NCBI GenBank assembly: GCA_030681645.1
Contig: JAUXRX010000036.1
Span: forward strand, 109,838 to 173,837
DNA length: 64,000 nt
Reading direction: 5' to 3'
Origin: Archangium sp.
GTDB lineage: Bacteria; Myxococcota; Myxococcia; Myxococcales; Myxococcaceae
The position numbers were made by a program, and so were the translations under genes. Shown in pieces: positions 41,977 to 50,759 of the stretch. The notes beneath the pieces were generated by a model. That model ran no database searches and was not told the origin of the DNA. It worked only from the letters and a program-made list of their open reading frames with translations. How positions within the stretch are numbered: position 1 is the first letter of the stretch; each line of letters starts with the position of its first letter.

Positions 41977-43485
41977 ATGAGCGACATGCCTCTGTCCGGT
42001 CCTGACTTCACCCAGGGTGTTCCTTCCAGCGACCTGCCAGCCGACGGGGTGCTGCTCGGCCAGGCCGACGGCGAATCGGTGCTCCTGGTGCGGCGCCCCG
42101 GCGCTCTGTTTGCGGTGGGCGCGAAGTGCACCCACTACAGCGCGTCGCTCGCCGAGGGGCTGGTGGTGGGCGACACCATCCGCTGCCCCTGGCACCATGC
42201 CTGCTTCGATCTGCGCAGCGGCGAGGCGATCGGGGGCCCCGCCCTCAACCCGCTGCCCTGCTGGAACGTCACCGAGAAGGACGGCCGCATTCAGCTCTTC
42301 GCGAAGCGCGCGTTCATGCCCCTCGCCCCCCGCGCTTCCCTGGACGTGCCCGAGTCGATCGTGATCGTCGGCGCCGGCGCCGCCGGTGAGAGCGCCGCCG
42401 AAGAGCTGCGCCGCCGCGGCTACCCGGGCCCCATCACCCTCGTCGACGCCGACGCGCTCACGCCGATCGACCGGCCCAACCTCTCGAAGGACAACCTCGC
42501 CGGCACCGCGCCCGAAGACTGGCTCTGGCTGCACCCCGACGACTTCTACGCCGAGCGGAAGATCACCCGGCGTGCGGGGCGCGTCACCGCGATCGATGCC
42601 GCGGCCCGCCGCCTCACCCTCGAGGGTGGCGACACCATCCCCTGGGGCGCGCTGCTGCTGGCGACGGGCGCGTCGGCCCTTCAGCCCGAGCTCCCCGGCG
42701 ACGGCCCCCCGGTGTACACGCTGCGCTCGGTCGCCGACATGCGCGCGATCATCAAGGCCTCCGAGGGGAAGAAGCGGGTGGTGGTGCTGGGGGCGAGCTT
42801 CATCGGGCTCGAGGTGGCGGGGTCCCTGCGCGCCCGCGGCCTCGAGGTGCACGTGGTCGCGCCCGACGCCGCGCCGCTGAGCAAGGTGCTGGGCCCCGAG
42901 CTGAGCGCGGTGGTGAAGAAGCTCCATGAGGATCGCGGCGTCGTCTTTCACCTCGAGCGCCGCGCCACGGGCCGCGGTCCCGGCGGCGTGACGCTGTCGG
43001 ACGGCTCGAGCCTCGAGGGCGACTTCATCGTCGCCGGCGTGGGCGTGCGGCCCAACCTGGGGCTGGCGGAGTCCGCGGGCCTCGCGATCGATCGCGGCGT
43101 CACCGTCGACGAGTTCCTCCGCACCAGCGCCCCCGGCATCTGGGCCGCGGGTGACCTGGCCCGCTACCCCGAGCCCCGCACCGGTGAGCGGGTGCGCATC
43201 GAGCACTGGTCGGTGGCGCAGGACCAGGGGCGCGTCGCCGCGCGCAACATGCTCGGCATGGCCACGCCCTTCCGCGACGTGCCCTTCTTCTGGAGCCAGC
43301 ACTACGACGTCACCATCGGCTACGTGGGCCACGCCGAGCGCTGGGATCGGCTGGTGGTCGAAGGCAGCCCCGGGAAGCTCGACTGCACCGTCCGCTACCT
43401 CCTCGGCGGGAAGGAGCTCGCCGTCGCCAGCATCGGCCGCGATCGCGCCAGCCTCGATGCCCACGCGGCGATGGCGCGCGGCTAG
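41977..43485 (+). CDS. Rieske-FAD/NAD oxidoreductase (AIFM3/ferredoxin-reductase-like)
   Basis: A 502-residue fusion. The N-terminal Rieske [2Fe-2S] domain has ligands C51/H53 (CTHYS) and C70/H73 (CPWHHACFD). The pyridine nucleotide-disulfide oxidoreductase part contains VIVGAGAAGESAAEELRRRG (FAD site, about 129), VVVLGASFIGLEVA (NAD site, about 269), and IWAAGDLARYP near the FAD end. This is the ferredoxin-reductase/apoptosis-inducing-factor-like layout. It likely moves electrons from NAD(P)H to an iron-sulfur or oxygenase partner; the partner is unknown. A small zinc-ribbon membrane protein gene follows within 4 bp. Confidence 0.93.
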   Translation: MSDMPLSGPDFTQGVPSSDLPADGVLLGQADGESVLLVRRPGALFAVGAKCTHYSASLAEGLVVGDTIRCPWHHACFDLRSGEAIGGPALNPLPCWNVTEKDGRIQLFAKRAFMPLAPRASLDVPESIVIVGAGAAGESAAEELRRRGYPGPITLVDADALTPIDRPNLSKDNLAGTAPEDWLWLHPDDFYAERKITRRAGRVTAIDAAARRLTLEGGDTIPWGALLLATGASALQPELPGDGPPVYTLRSVADMRAIIKASEGKKRVVVLGASFIGLEVAGSLRARGLEVHVVAPDAAPLSKVLGPELSAVVKKLHEDRGVVFHLERRATGRGPGGVTLSDGSSLEGDFIVAGVGVRPNLGLAESAGLAIDRGVTVDEFLRTSAPGIWAAGDLARYPEPRTGERVRIEHWSVAQDQGRVAARNMLGMATPFRDVPFFWSQHYDVTIGYVGHAERWDRLVVEGSPGKLDCTVRYLLGGKELAVASIGRDRASLDAHAAMARG

Positions 43486-43488
43486 AAC

Positions 43489-43803
43489 GTGGATCTCCTG
43501 CTGCTCGCGCTGGTGGTGGCGCTCCTGGTGTGGGGCTTCCGCCAGGTGCGAGATCGGGTGAAGACCGCCGTCACGCGCCGCGAGCGCGCCTCACGGCCCG
43601 GGTACTCGCCCGACAACCCGCTGGTGCTCGCCTCGCCGCGCGTGCTCGAAGAAGCCCAGGCGGCGGCCCGCTGCGGCTGCGGTGGCAGGGTGCTCAGCCT
43701 GGGCGAGACCAGCCGCCTCGGCCTGCGGGTGGCGAAGGGGCGATGTCTGGAGTGCGACACCGACGTCGACCTCTACTTCGTACTTCCACACCTGTTGAAC
43801 TGA
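43489..43803 (+). CDS. Small membrane protein with zinc-ribbon-like Cys pairs
   Basis: A 104-residue protein beginning with GTG, four bases after the reductase stop. One N-terminal membrane helix (LLLLALVVALLVWGF) is followed by an acidic/basic body with two Cys pairs (CGCGG and CLEC). This is compatible with a small metal site. It is not a named family as far as I can see. Tight spacing implies co-expression with the Rieske-type reductase. Confidence 0.7.
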   Translation: MDLLLLALVVALLVWGFRQVRDRVKTAVTRRERASRPGYSPDNPLVLASPRVLEEAQAAARCGCGGRVLSLGETSRLGLRVAKGRCLECDTDVDLYFVLPHLLN

Positions 43804-43869
43804 CCGCGCACCGCGAAAGAATTGCGGGAGCGCGGTGTTGCCGCCCCAGCGAAACCGACGGCACTGGGC

Positions 43870-45300
43870 ATGCAGCCGGGTCATGCTGACATGGTGTCCA
43901 GTGTCCGCCAGATCGCCGGCCCCCCCCGTTCGCCGCGAGCGGCTTCGAGCGGCGCCGCCTCGCTCCCGGGCGAGACGGAGCACTATCGGGCGCTGGTCGA
44001 GGTGACCTCCGACTGGTTGTGGGAAGTCGACGCGGACGGCCGCTACAGCTACGTGAGCCCCAAGGTGAAAGACCTGCTCGGCTACGAGGCCGACGAGGTG
44101 CTCGGCCGCACGCCGTTCGACTTCATGCTCCCCCTCGAGGCCCAGCGCCTGGGGGCCCGGTTCGCCGCGCTCGTCGCCGCCCGCAGCGCCTTTCACGGGC
44201 TGCTCAACGTGAACATGCACAAGGCCGGGCACCCGGTGGTGCTCGAGACGAGCGCGGTGCCGCTGTTTCGGAGCGACGGCGAGTTCTCCGGTTTTCGCGG
44301 CATCGATCGCGACGTCACCGCGCGAGAGCACGCCCTGAACCGGCTCCGCCTCGCCGACGCCGCGGTGCAGGCCTCGGCCGAGGGCATCGTGGTCGCCGAC
44401 GCGCACGGCAACATCACTGCCTGCAACCCCGCCTTCGCCGCCATGTCCGGCTACACCGAGGCCGCGCTGCTCGGGAAGGCGCCCAGCATGCTCTCGTCTG
44501 CGGAAGACGCGCGCGAGCGGTTGTGGGACCTGATCGGCGGCGCGCTCAAGTGGAGCGGCGAAGGGCAGTGCCGCCACCGCTCTGCCGAGTCGTTCGCGGT
44601 GTGGATGACGCTCTCGGCCGTGCGCTATGGCTCGCAGGTGACGGGCTACGTCGCGCTGATCAGCGACATGACCGAGCGCCGCCTGGCCGAGGCCACCATT
44701 CGGTTCCAGGCGAGCCACGACGCGCTCACGCAGCTGGTCAACCGCGTCACCTGGCTGGCCGCGTTCAAGCGCGCGCTCGCCGCCGCCAGCAGCGACAAGG
44801 GGCGGGTGGCGGTGTTGTTCGTGGACCTCGACGGGTTCAAGCTCGCCAACGACACCCACGGTCACGGGGTGGGCGACGTGCTGCTCGCCACCACCGCGCG
44901 CCGCCTCGAGCGCTGCGTGCGGCGCACCGACCTGGTGGCGCGCTTCGGCGGCGACGAGTTCACCATTCTCCTCACCGATCTCACCGCGAAGCACGTGCCC
45001 GAGCGCGTGGCGAAGGCCTGCGTGGCTGCGCTCGACGTGCCGTTCCGCATCGACGGCCTCGACGTGCGGGTCTCTGCCAGCATCGGGGTCGCCGTCTTCC
45101 CCGATCACGGCCGCACGGTCGACGACCTGGTGGCCGTGGCGGACCACGCGATGTACGCGGCCAAGCGCGCAGGTGGTGCGCGCGTTCAGATCGCGGGCGC
45201 GAAGCCCGGGGCGAACGGGCGGGTCAAAGCCAGTGCCGCAGCCGGTAGGCGATCCAGGAAAGCAGGCGCTGCACCAGGCCGTACTGCCTCACCTCGGTGA
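43870..45300 (+). CDS. PAS-PAS-GGDEF diguanylate cyclase
   Basis: A 476-residue c-di-GMP synthase. Two PAS modules (YRALVEVTSDWLWEVDADGR... and ALNRLRLADAAVQASAEGIV..) precede a GGDEF domain with an intact active site (RFGGDEFTI, residues 360-364) and an RxxD product-inhibition site (RRTD) five residues upstream. It is therefore predicted active and allosterically controlled. No EAL domain or membrane helix is seen. ATG 43870 was chosen; TTG at 43822 and ATG at 43891 are alternatives. Its 3' end overlaps the convergent cardiolipin synthase gene by 77 bp. Confidence 0.9.
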   Translation: MQPGHADMVSSVRQIAGPPRSPRAASSGAASLPGETEHYRALVEVTSDWLWEVDADGRYSYVSPKVKDLLGYEADEVLGRTPFDFMLPLEAQRLGARFAALVAARSAFHGLLNVNMHKAGHPVVLETSAVPLFRSDGEFSGFRGIDRDVTAREHALNRLRLADAAVQASAEGIVVADAHGNITACNPAFAAMSGYTEAALLGKAPSMLSSAEDARERLWDLIGGALKWSGEGQCRHRSAESFAVWMTLSAVRYGSQVTGYVALISDMTERRLAEATIRFQASHDALTQLVNRVTWLAAFKRALAAASSDKGRVAVLFVDLDGFKLANDTHGHGVGDVLLATTARRLERCVRRTDLVARFGGDEFTILLTDLTAKHVPERVAKACVAALDVPFRIDGLDVRVSASIGVAVFPDHGRTVDDLVAVADHAMYAAKRAGGARVQIAGAKPGANGRVKASAAAGRRSRKAGAAPGRTASPR

Positions 45301-46399
45301 GCGTGATCTGCTCGCAGTGCTCGAGATCCTCGTTGAACATGCGCTCGAGGGCGGTGCCGAAGCTGGGCTCGGTGAGAATCGCGTTCACCTCGAGGTTCTG
45401 CCGCAGCGACATGGGGTCGAGGTTCGACGAGCCCACCGTCGCCCAGGTGCCGTCGACGACCGCCGTCTTCGCGTGGAGGATTCGCCCCGACGCCCACTCG
45501 TACACCTCGATGCCGTTCTTCAGCAGCCGCGGGTAGAGCCCGCGCGCGGCGTAGAGCACCAGCTTCACGTCGGTGGTGGCCGCGAGAATCACCTTCACCT
45601 TCACTCCGCGCCGCGCCGCCAGCACCAGCCCCCGCACCATCTTCGCCGGAGGCAGGAAGTACGCGTTGGTCACGCAGATGCGCTGCGTGGCCTTCGCGAA
45701 CGCCTCTTCGTAGGCGCGGCGGATGCCCTTGCGGTCGAGGGCGAAGTCGTTGCCCACCACGCGCAGCTTCTCGCAGCCGGCGAAGCGCGGCCGGGTGAAG
45801 CGCTTGAGGTCGAACTTCGCGCCCTTGTTCTGCGCCCACGTGATCAAGAACAGCCGCTCGAGGGACTGCGCGTCGGGGCCGCTGATGCGCACGTGCGTGT
45901 CGCGCCAGCCGCCGCCGCCCTCGCTCACCGGGGCGTAGTCGTTGCTGATGTTGAGCCCGCCGGTGAAGCCCACCTGGCCGTCGACGATCAGCGACTTGCG
46001 GTGGTTGCGCCGGCGCACCTTCGAGAACGCGCGGCTGAGCGAGCCCAGGTAACGCCAGGGGCGGAAGACGTGCACCTTCACGCCCGCGCGGGCGAGCTCG
46101 GCCAGGGTCCTCTCCGAGACCTCGCTGCCCCAGTAGTCGTACATGAGCAGCACCTCGACCCCGGCGCGGGCGCGCTCCATCAACGCCGCGAGGAAGCGCA
46201 GCCCCAGCTCGTCGTCTTTGAGGATGTACGTCTCGAGGCAGACGGTGCTGCGCGCGGCCGCGATCGCCGACAGCATCGCCGGGAACGCCTGGAGGCCGTC
46301 CTTGAGCAGCGCCACGCGGTTGGGGCCGACGCGCGACTCCGCGTAGGGCGCGGTGGACAGCGCTCCGGGCGACGACGGCGTGGGAGCGTTCGGGCTCAT
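45224..46399 (-). CDS. cls: Cardiolipin synthase / phospholipase D-like protein
   Basis: A 391-residue PLD-superfamily enzyme. Two HKD motifs are present: NHRKSLIVDG (about 134) and ILHAKTAVVDG (about 308). The first is followed by FTGGLNI and the second by GSSNLDP, as in cardiolipin synthases that join phosphatidyl groups. No long N-terminal membrane helix is present, so it resembles ClsB-type cytosolic/peripheral enzymes. Its ATG overlaps the stop of the upstream ABC exporter gene (ATGA), so the two are translationally coupled. It may supply or modify a lipid handled by that exporter (inference). Confidence 0.92.
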   Translation of the reverse strand: MSPNAPTPSSPGALSTAPYAESRVGPNRVALLKDGLQAFPAMLSAIAAARSTVCLETYILKDDELGLRFLAALMERARAGVEVLLMYDYWGSEVSERTLAELARAGVKVHVFRPWRYLGSLSRAFSKVRRRNHRKSLIVDGQVGFTGGLNISNDYAPVSEGGGGWRDTHVRISGPDAQSLERLFLITWAQNKGAKFDLKRFTRPRFAGCEKLRVVGNDFALDRKGIRRAYEEAFAKATQRICVTNAYFLPPAKMVRGLVLAARRGVKVKVILAATTDVKLVLYAARGLYPRLLKNGIEVYEWASGRILHAKTAVVDGTWATVGSSNLDPMSLRQNLEVNAILTEPSFGTALERMFNEDLEHCEQITLTEVRQYGLVQRLLSWIAYRLRHWL

Positions 46400-48159
46400 G
46401 CGCTGAGCCCCACCTGGTCAGCCGTGCCTTCGGACACCACCCGGCCGGCCTCCATCACCACGATCCGATCGGCGTGGCGGATGGTGGAGAGCCGGTGCGC
46501 GATCACCAGGGTGGTGCGGCCCTTCATCAGCTCGGCCAGGCCCGCCTGCACCTCGGCCTCGGTCTCGGTGTCGAGCGCGCTGGTGGGCTCGTCGAGCAGC
46601 AGCAGCGAGGGCTCCTTCAGGAACGCGCGGGCGATGGCGAGGCGTTGCCGCTGGCCACCTGACAGCCGCCCTCCGCGTTCCCCCACGTCTTCCTCGAGGC
46701 CTCCCGCGAAGCCGCGAACGAACCGGGCCGCGTGCGCGCGCTCGAGCGCGGCCCAGAGCTGCGCGTCGGTGGCGTCGGCGCGGCCCACCCGCAGGTTGTC
46801 GCGCACCGAGCCCGAGAGCAGCACCGGTTCCTGCGGCACCCACGCGAGCTGAGCGCGCACGCTGCGCCGCGAGAGGCCCGCCAGCGGCACGCCGTTCCAC
46901 CGCACCTCCCCGCTCGAGGGGAACACGTGGCCCAGCAGCACCGAGAGCACGCTCGACTTGCCCGCCCCCGAAGGACCCACCAACGCCACGTGCGCGCCCG
47001 GGGGCACGGTGAAGCTCACGCCCTTGAGCGCCTCGCGGCCGTCGGCGTAGGTGAGGCGCACGTCGACGAGGCTCAGGCCGGTGCTGAGCGGCTTCGCCTC
47101 GCCCCCGGCGTCGTGATCCGGCTCGGCGTCGAGCACCTCGAACAGGCGCGTCGCCGCGCCCGCGCCGAGCGAGATCTGCGAGGTGGTGTGCGAGAGCGAC
47201 TTCACCGGCTGGTAGAGCAGCACGGCCGCGGCCAGAAAGGAGATCAGATTTCCGGCGAGCGCCGGCTCGAGCTGCACCGCGCGGGTGCCCACCACCATCG
47301 CCACCGCGATGCCCATGATGCCCAGGAACTCCGTGGTCGGGCTGAACGCCCCCCGGATGAAGAGCGAGCGCTTCATCACCGCCAGGTAGCGACCCTGCTC
47401 GGCGTCGAAGCGCTCGAGCGCGCGCTCTTCGGCCCGGTAGGTCTGCACCACCGGCAGGTTGTGCAGCTGCTCGGTGACGATCATCGAGAGCTGGCCCAGC
47501 GACGCCTGCGACTTCACCGCTTCCTTCTTGGCGCCGCGCGCGAAGCGCGACACGGGGAAGATCGTCCCCGGCAGCACGATGAAGATGACCAGGAACAACC
47601 GCCAGTCGGTGATGAGGCAGACGATCAACAGCCCCAGCACCTGCAACGAGTCCCTGGTCAGGCTCGCCAGCGCCTGGCCGGCGGAGAACTCGAGCTGCGA
47701 CACGTCGCTGGTGAAGCGCGAGAGCAGCTCGCCCGAGTGGCGCTGCTCGAACCACCGGGGCGGGAGCACCAGCAGGCGGCCGTAGAGCTCTTCCCTCAGC
47801 CTCGAGAGCACGCCCTGCGACACCCGGCTCATCAGCCCGGCGTGGAGCCACGAGGCGACGGCCTTGAGCACCGCCGCGCCCACGATGGCCAGCGGCAGCT
47901 TGAGCGTCAGATCGTCGTGCTCGAGGTGAAAGGGGCCCCAGGTGATCGCGCCCCCGCCCATGAGCGACCGCAAGAGCGGCCCCACCAGCGAGGCCCACAC
48001 CGCCCCGGCGGTGGCCGCGAACAGGGAGAAGAAGATGGCCACGCTCAGCGGACCCCGAAACGGCCCCACCCGGGCGACCACCCGCCACCACACCCGCTTG
48101 TCTCCCTTCATCGCCGGTGGAGCCGGGGGACGGGTGTTTGGGGAGGGGTCGGGGGTCAC
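46396..48159 (-). CDS. MsbA-like ABC exporter (fused permease-ATPase)
   Basis: A 587-residue half-transporter. Six membrane helices occupy the N-terminal 330 residues. The ATPase follows with Walker A GPSGAGKSS (about 394), signature LSGGQRQRLAIARA, Walker B LLLLDEPTSALD, and the H-loop IAHRLST. It is likely a lipid or peptide exporter working as a homodimer, and it is coupled to cls. GTG 48159 is the longest start; ATG at 48108 (MKGDKRVWWRV) begins the conserved body. It is divergent from dnaJ. Confidence 0.9.
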   Translation of the reverse strand: MTPDPSPNTRPPAPPAMKGDKRVWWRVVARVGPFRGPLSVAIFFSLFAATAGAVWASLVGPLLRSLMGGGAITWGPFHLEHDDLTLKLPLAIVGAAVLKAVASWLHAGLMSRVSQGVLSRLREELYGRLLVLPPRWFEQRHSGELLSRFTSDVSQLEFSAGQALASLTRDSLQVLGLLIVCLITDWRLFLVIFIVLPGTIFPVSRFARGAKKEAVKSQASLGQLSMIVTEQLHNLPVVQTYRAEERALERFDAEQGRYLAVMKRSLFIRGAFSPTTEFLGIMGIAVAMVVGTRAVQLEPALAGNLISFLAAAVLLYQPVKSLSHTTSQISLGAGAATRLFEVLDAEPDHDAGGEAKPLSTGLSLVDVRLTYADGREALKGVSFTVPPGAHVALVGPSGAGKSSVLSVLLGHVFPSSGEVRWNGVPLAGLSRRSVRAQLAWVPQEPVLLSGSVRDNLRVGRADATDAQLWAALERAHAARFVRGFAGGLEEDVGERGGRLSGGQRQRLAIARAFLKEPSLLLLDEPTSALDTETEAEVQAGLAELMKGRTTLVIAHRLSTIRHADRIVVMEAGRVVSEGTADQVGLSA

Positions 48160-48206
48160 GGGGTCGATTGCTTTCGAGTCAGGCTGCGTTAGAGAGCTTC
48201 CGCCCC

Positions 48207-49313
48207 ATGGCTTCCAAGCGTGACTACTACGAAGTGCTCGCCGTCGAGCGCAACGCTGATGCGGACGCTTTGAAGAAGGCTTTCCGCAAGCAGGCGATGC
48301 AGTACCACCCCGACCGCAACCCCGGCGACAAGGAAGCGGAAGACAAGTTCAAGGAGTCCTCCGAGGCGTACGAGGTGCTGTCCGACCCCGATCGCCGGGC
48401 CCGGTACGACCGCTTCGGTCACCAGGGCGTCGAGGGCTTCGGAGGCAGCGGCGGCTTCAACAACGTCAACATCAACGACATCTTCGGGGAAATCTTCGGA
48501 GACATCTTCGGTGGCGGCCGCGGGCGGGGCCGGGTGCGCAACCGCGGGGCCGACCTCCGCTACAACCTCGAGCTCACCTTCGAAGAAGCCGCCTTCGGCA
48601 GCGAAGTGACGGTGAAGATCCCCCGGCCGAAGCGCTGTGAGTCGTGTGAAGGCACCGGCAGCAAGAGCAAGCAGCAGCGCCAGTGCCCCACCTGCGGCGG
48701 CGCGGGCGAGGTGCGCTTCACCCAGGGCTTCTTCGCGGTCGCGCGCACCTGCAGCCAGTGCGGCGGCTCGGGCCAGGTGGTCGCCGACCCCTGCAAGGAC
48801 TGCAAGGGCCAGGGCAAGACCGAGTCGGTCAGCGAGCTCTCGGTGAAGATCCCCCCCGGCGTCGACACCGGCACCCGCGTGCGGTTGGCGGGCGAGGGTG
48901 AGCCGGGCGAGCAGGGTGGGCCGTCGGGCGATCTCTACGTGGTGGTGCACGTGAAGGAGCACGCGCTGTTCCACCGCGAGGAATACGAGGTGTTCTGCGA
49001 GGTGCCCATCAGCTTCGTGCAGGCGACCCTGGGCGCGCAGCTCGAGGTGCCCACGCTCGACGGCATGGTGAAGATGAAGATCCCCGAGGGCACGCAGAGC
49101 GGGAAGATCTTCAGGCTCAAGGGCAAGGGCATTCCCCACCTCCAGTCGAGCGATCGCGGCGACCAGCACGTGCGCGTGGTGGTCGAGACCCCGCAGAACC
49201 TCACCCACAAGCAGCGTGAGCTGCTCGAGAAGTTCGCCGAGGCCTCGAGCGAGAACGTCAACCCGCAGAGCAAGAGCTTCTTCGACAAGGTGAAGGACCT
49301 GCTCAACAAGTGA
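48207..49313 (+). CDS. dnaJ: Chaperone DnaJ
   Basis: A 368-residue DnaJ co-chaperone of DnaK. The J domain carries HPD at H34-D36. A short Gly/Phe region follows. Four zinc-binding CxxCxGxG motifs are present (CESCEGTG, CPTCGGAG, CSQCGGSG, CKDCKGQG), and the C-terminal substrate-binding domain is full length. The ATG at 48207 was chosen. Its stop overlaps the GTG start of the PLP-enzyme gene (GTGA), so the two are translationally coupled. dnaK is not in the window. Confidence 0.96.
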   Translation: MASKRDYYEVLAVERNADADALKKAFRKQAMQYHPDRNPGDKEAEDKFKESSEAYEVLSDPDRRARYDRFGHQGVEGFGGSGGFNNVNINDIFGEIFGDIFGGGRGRGRVRNRGADLRYNLELTFEEAAFGSEVTVKIPRPKRCESCEGTGSKSKQQRQCPTCGGAGEVRFTQGFFAVARTCSQCGGSGQVVADPCKDCKGQGKTESVSELSVKIPPGVDTGTRVRLAGEGEPGEQGGPSGDLYVVVHVKEHALFHREEYEVFCEVPISFVQATLGAQLEVPTLDGMVKMKIPEGTQSGKIFRLKGKGIPHLQSSDRGDQHVRVVVETPQNLTHKQRELLEKFAEASSENVNPQSKSFFDKVKDLLNK

Positions 49314-50458
49314 GCTGGAAAGCCGGCTTCTCGAGGTTCCTGGAAGCTGACGCAGAGCGCCTGCACTTCGCGGCGCACAGCCACCACTTCTGGCCCGACG
49401 TCACCTTCGAGGCGCACCAGCGCGCCTGGCTCGACGCCGCGCGGCTCGCCGACGAGAAGTGGGGCACGGTGTTCGCCGAGGTCCTGCCCGAGGCCCAGAA
49501 GCACATCGCCGCCGAGCTCTCGCTGCCGCACCCGGAGAGCCTCGTCTTCGCCCCGAACACGCACGAGTTCGTGCTGCGGCTGCTGTCGTGCCTGCCCGGC
49601 AAGCCCCGGGTGGTGACCAGCGATTCGGAGTTCCACTCGTTCGAGCGGCAGACGCGGCGGCTCGAGGAAGAGGGGCTGATCGACGTCACCCGCGTGCCCT
49701 CGGAGCCCTTCGCCACCTTCGGGGAGCGCCTCTCAGCCGCAGCGAAGGGCGCTCAGCTCGTCTTCTTCAGCCAGGTGTTCTTCAACTCGGGCGCCGAGGT
49801 CGAGCACCTCGACGGCCTGGTCGATTCGTTGCCGGGCGACGCGCTGGTGGTGATCGACGGGTACCACGGCTTCGGCGCGGTGCCGACCAGCCTGCACCAC
49901 GTGGGCGCCCGCGCGTTCTACCTGGCCGGTGGCTACAAGTACGCGATGAGCGGCGAGGGCGTGTGCTTCCTGCACGTGCCGCCGTCGGCCTCGCAGCTGC
50001 GGCCGAGGAACACCGGCTGGTTCGCCGCGTTCGAGGCGCTCGAGGGCAAGGTGGCGGGGCAGGTGCCCTACTCGAGCGGGGCGATGCGCTTCATGGGGGC
50101 CACCTTCGACCCCTCGGGGCTGTATCGCTTCAACGCGGTGATGAAGTGGCGCAACGAGGTGGGGCTCACCACCGCGAAGAACCGGGCCCACGCGCACGTG
50201 CTCCAGCGCGCCTTCATGAGCGGGCTGCCCCCGGGGCCGCTGTCCGAGGACCAGCTCGTGGTGCCGATGGCGAACCCGGCGCGCGGGCAGTTCCTCACCT
50301 TCCGCACCCCCGACGCGCACGTGCTGTCGGCGACGCTCAAGCTGCACCGGGTGATCACCGACGCGCGCGACGATCGGCTGCGCTTCGGCTTCGGGCCCTA
50401 CCAGGACGAGGCCGACGTGGCCGAGCTCCACGCGCGCATGCGCCGTGTGCTCCGATAG
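49310..50458 (+). CDS. Class V PLP-dependent enzyme, kynureninase-like
   Basis: A 382-residue fold-type I PLP enzyme. The start (GTG) overlaps dnaJ. FVLRLLSCLPGKPRVVTSDSEFHS and IDGYHGFGAVP (Asp contacting the PLP ring) precede the Schiff-base Lys in GGYKYAMSG (K210). The layout resembles kynureninase and related class V aminotransferases, but the substrate is not defined. Coupling with dnaJ is unusual and may be chance operon formation. Confidence 0.85.
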   Translation: MSWKAGFSRFLEADAERLHFAAHSHHFWPDVTFEAHQRAWLDAARLADEKWGTVFAEVLPEAQKHIAAELSLPHPESLVFAPNTHEFVLRLLSCLPGKPRVVTSDSEFHSFERQTRRLEEEGLIDVTRVPSEPFATFGERLSAAAKGAQLVFFSQVFFNSGAEVEHLDGLVDSLPGDALVVIDGYHGFGAVPTSLHHVGARAFYLAGGYKYAMSGEGVCFLHVPPSASQLRPRNTGWFAAFEALEGKVAGQVPYSSGAMRFMGATFDPSGLYRFNAVMKWRNEVGLTTAKNRAHAHVLQRAFMSGLPPGPLSEDQLVVPMANPARGQFLTFRTPDAHVLSATLKLHRVITDARDDRLRFGFGPYQDEADVAELHARMRRVLR

Positions 50459-50507
50459 GTCGCCCCGGGGCTGGACCGGAGTGGATGCATTATGGTTCCA
50501 TTTCGGC

Positions 50508-50759
50508 ATGAGCACCCTCACCCTCAAACAGGTCCCCGACGCGCTTCTCGAGCGGCTCCGCGCCGAGGCGCAGCGCCAGCGGCGCAGCGTGAACCAGCAG
50601 GCGCTCTTCTTGCTCGAACAGACCCTGCAGCAGGCCAGGCCGTCGTTCAGCGCTGCCCTCAACCGCTTCATCGAGGAGGAGGGACCTCCCGATGAGGACC
50701 TCGCCGATCTGCTCAAGGGGCTCAGATCGAAGGAAACTGGGCGCAAGGTCGTTCTGTGA
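50508..50759 (+). CDS. Type II antitoxin, ribbon-helix-helix (FitA/Arc-like)
   Basis: An 83-residue protein. MSTLTLKQVPDALLERLRAEAQRQRRSVNQQAL is the Arc/MetJ-type ribbon-helix-helix pattern, and the C-terminal tail ends SKETGRKVVL. Start is ATG 50508. Upstream is a short inverted element (ATGGTTCCAT, 50492-50501). The toxin gene overlaps by GTGA. It should autoregulate and block the PIN toxin. Its last ten residues resemble the tail of the Phd-like antitoxin at 32925. Confidence 0.85.
   Translation: MSTLTLKQVPDALLERLRAEAQRQRRSVNQQALFLLEQTLQQARPSFSAALNRFIEEEGPPDEDLADLLKGLRSKETGRKVVL

Noticed and set aside
50462..50471. GCCCCGGGGC palindrome as the operator of the RHH/VapC module
   Set aside because: It is a GC-only palindrome expected by chance in such GC-rich sequence, and it lies about 36 bp from the start; no stronger symmetric site is evident.
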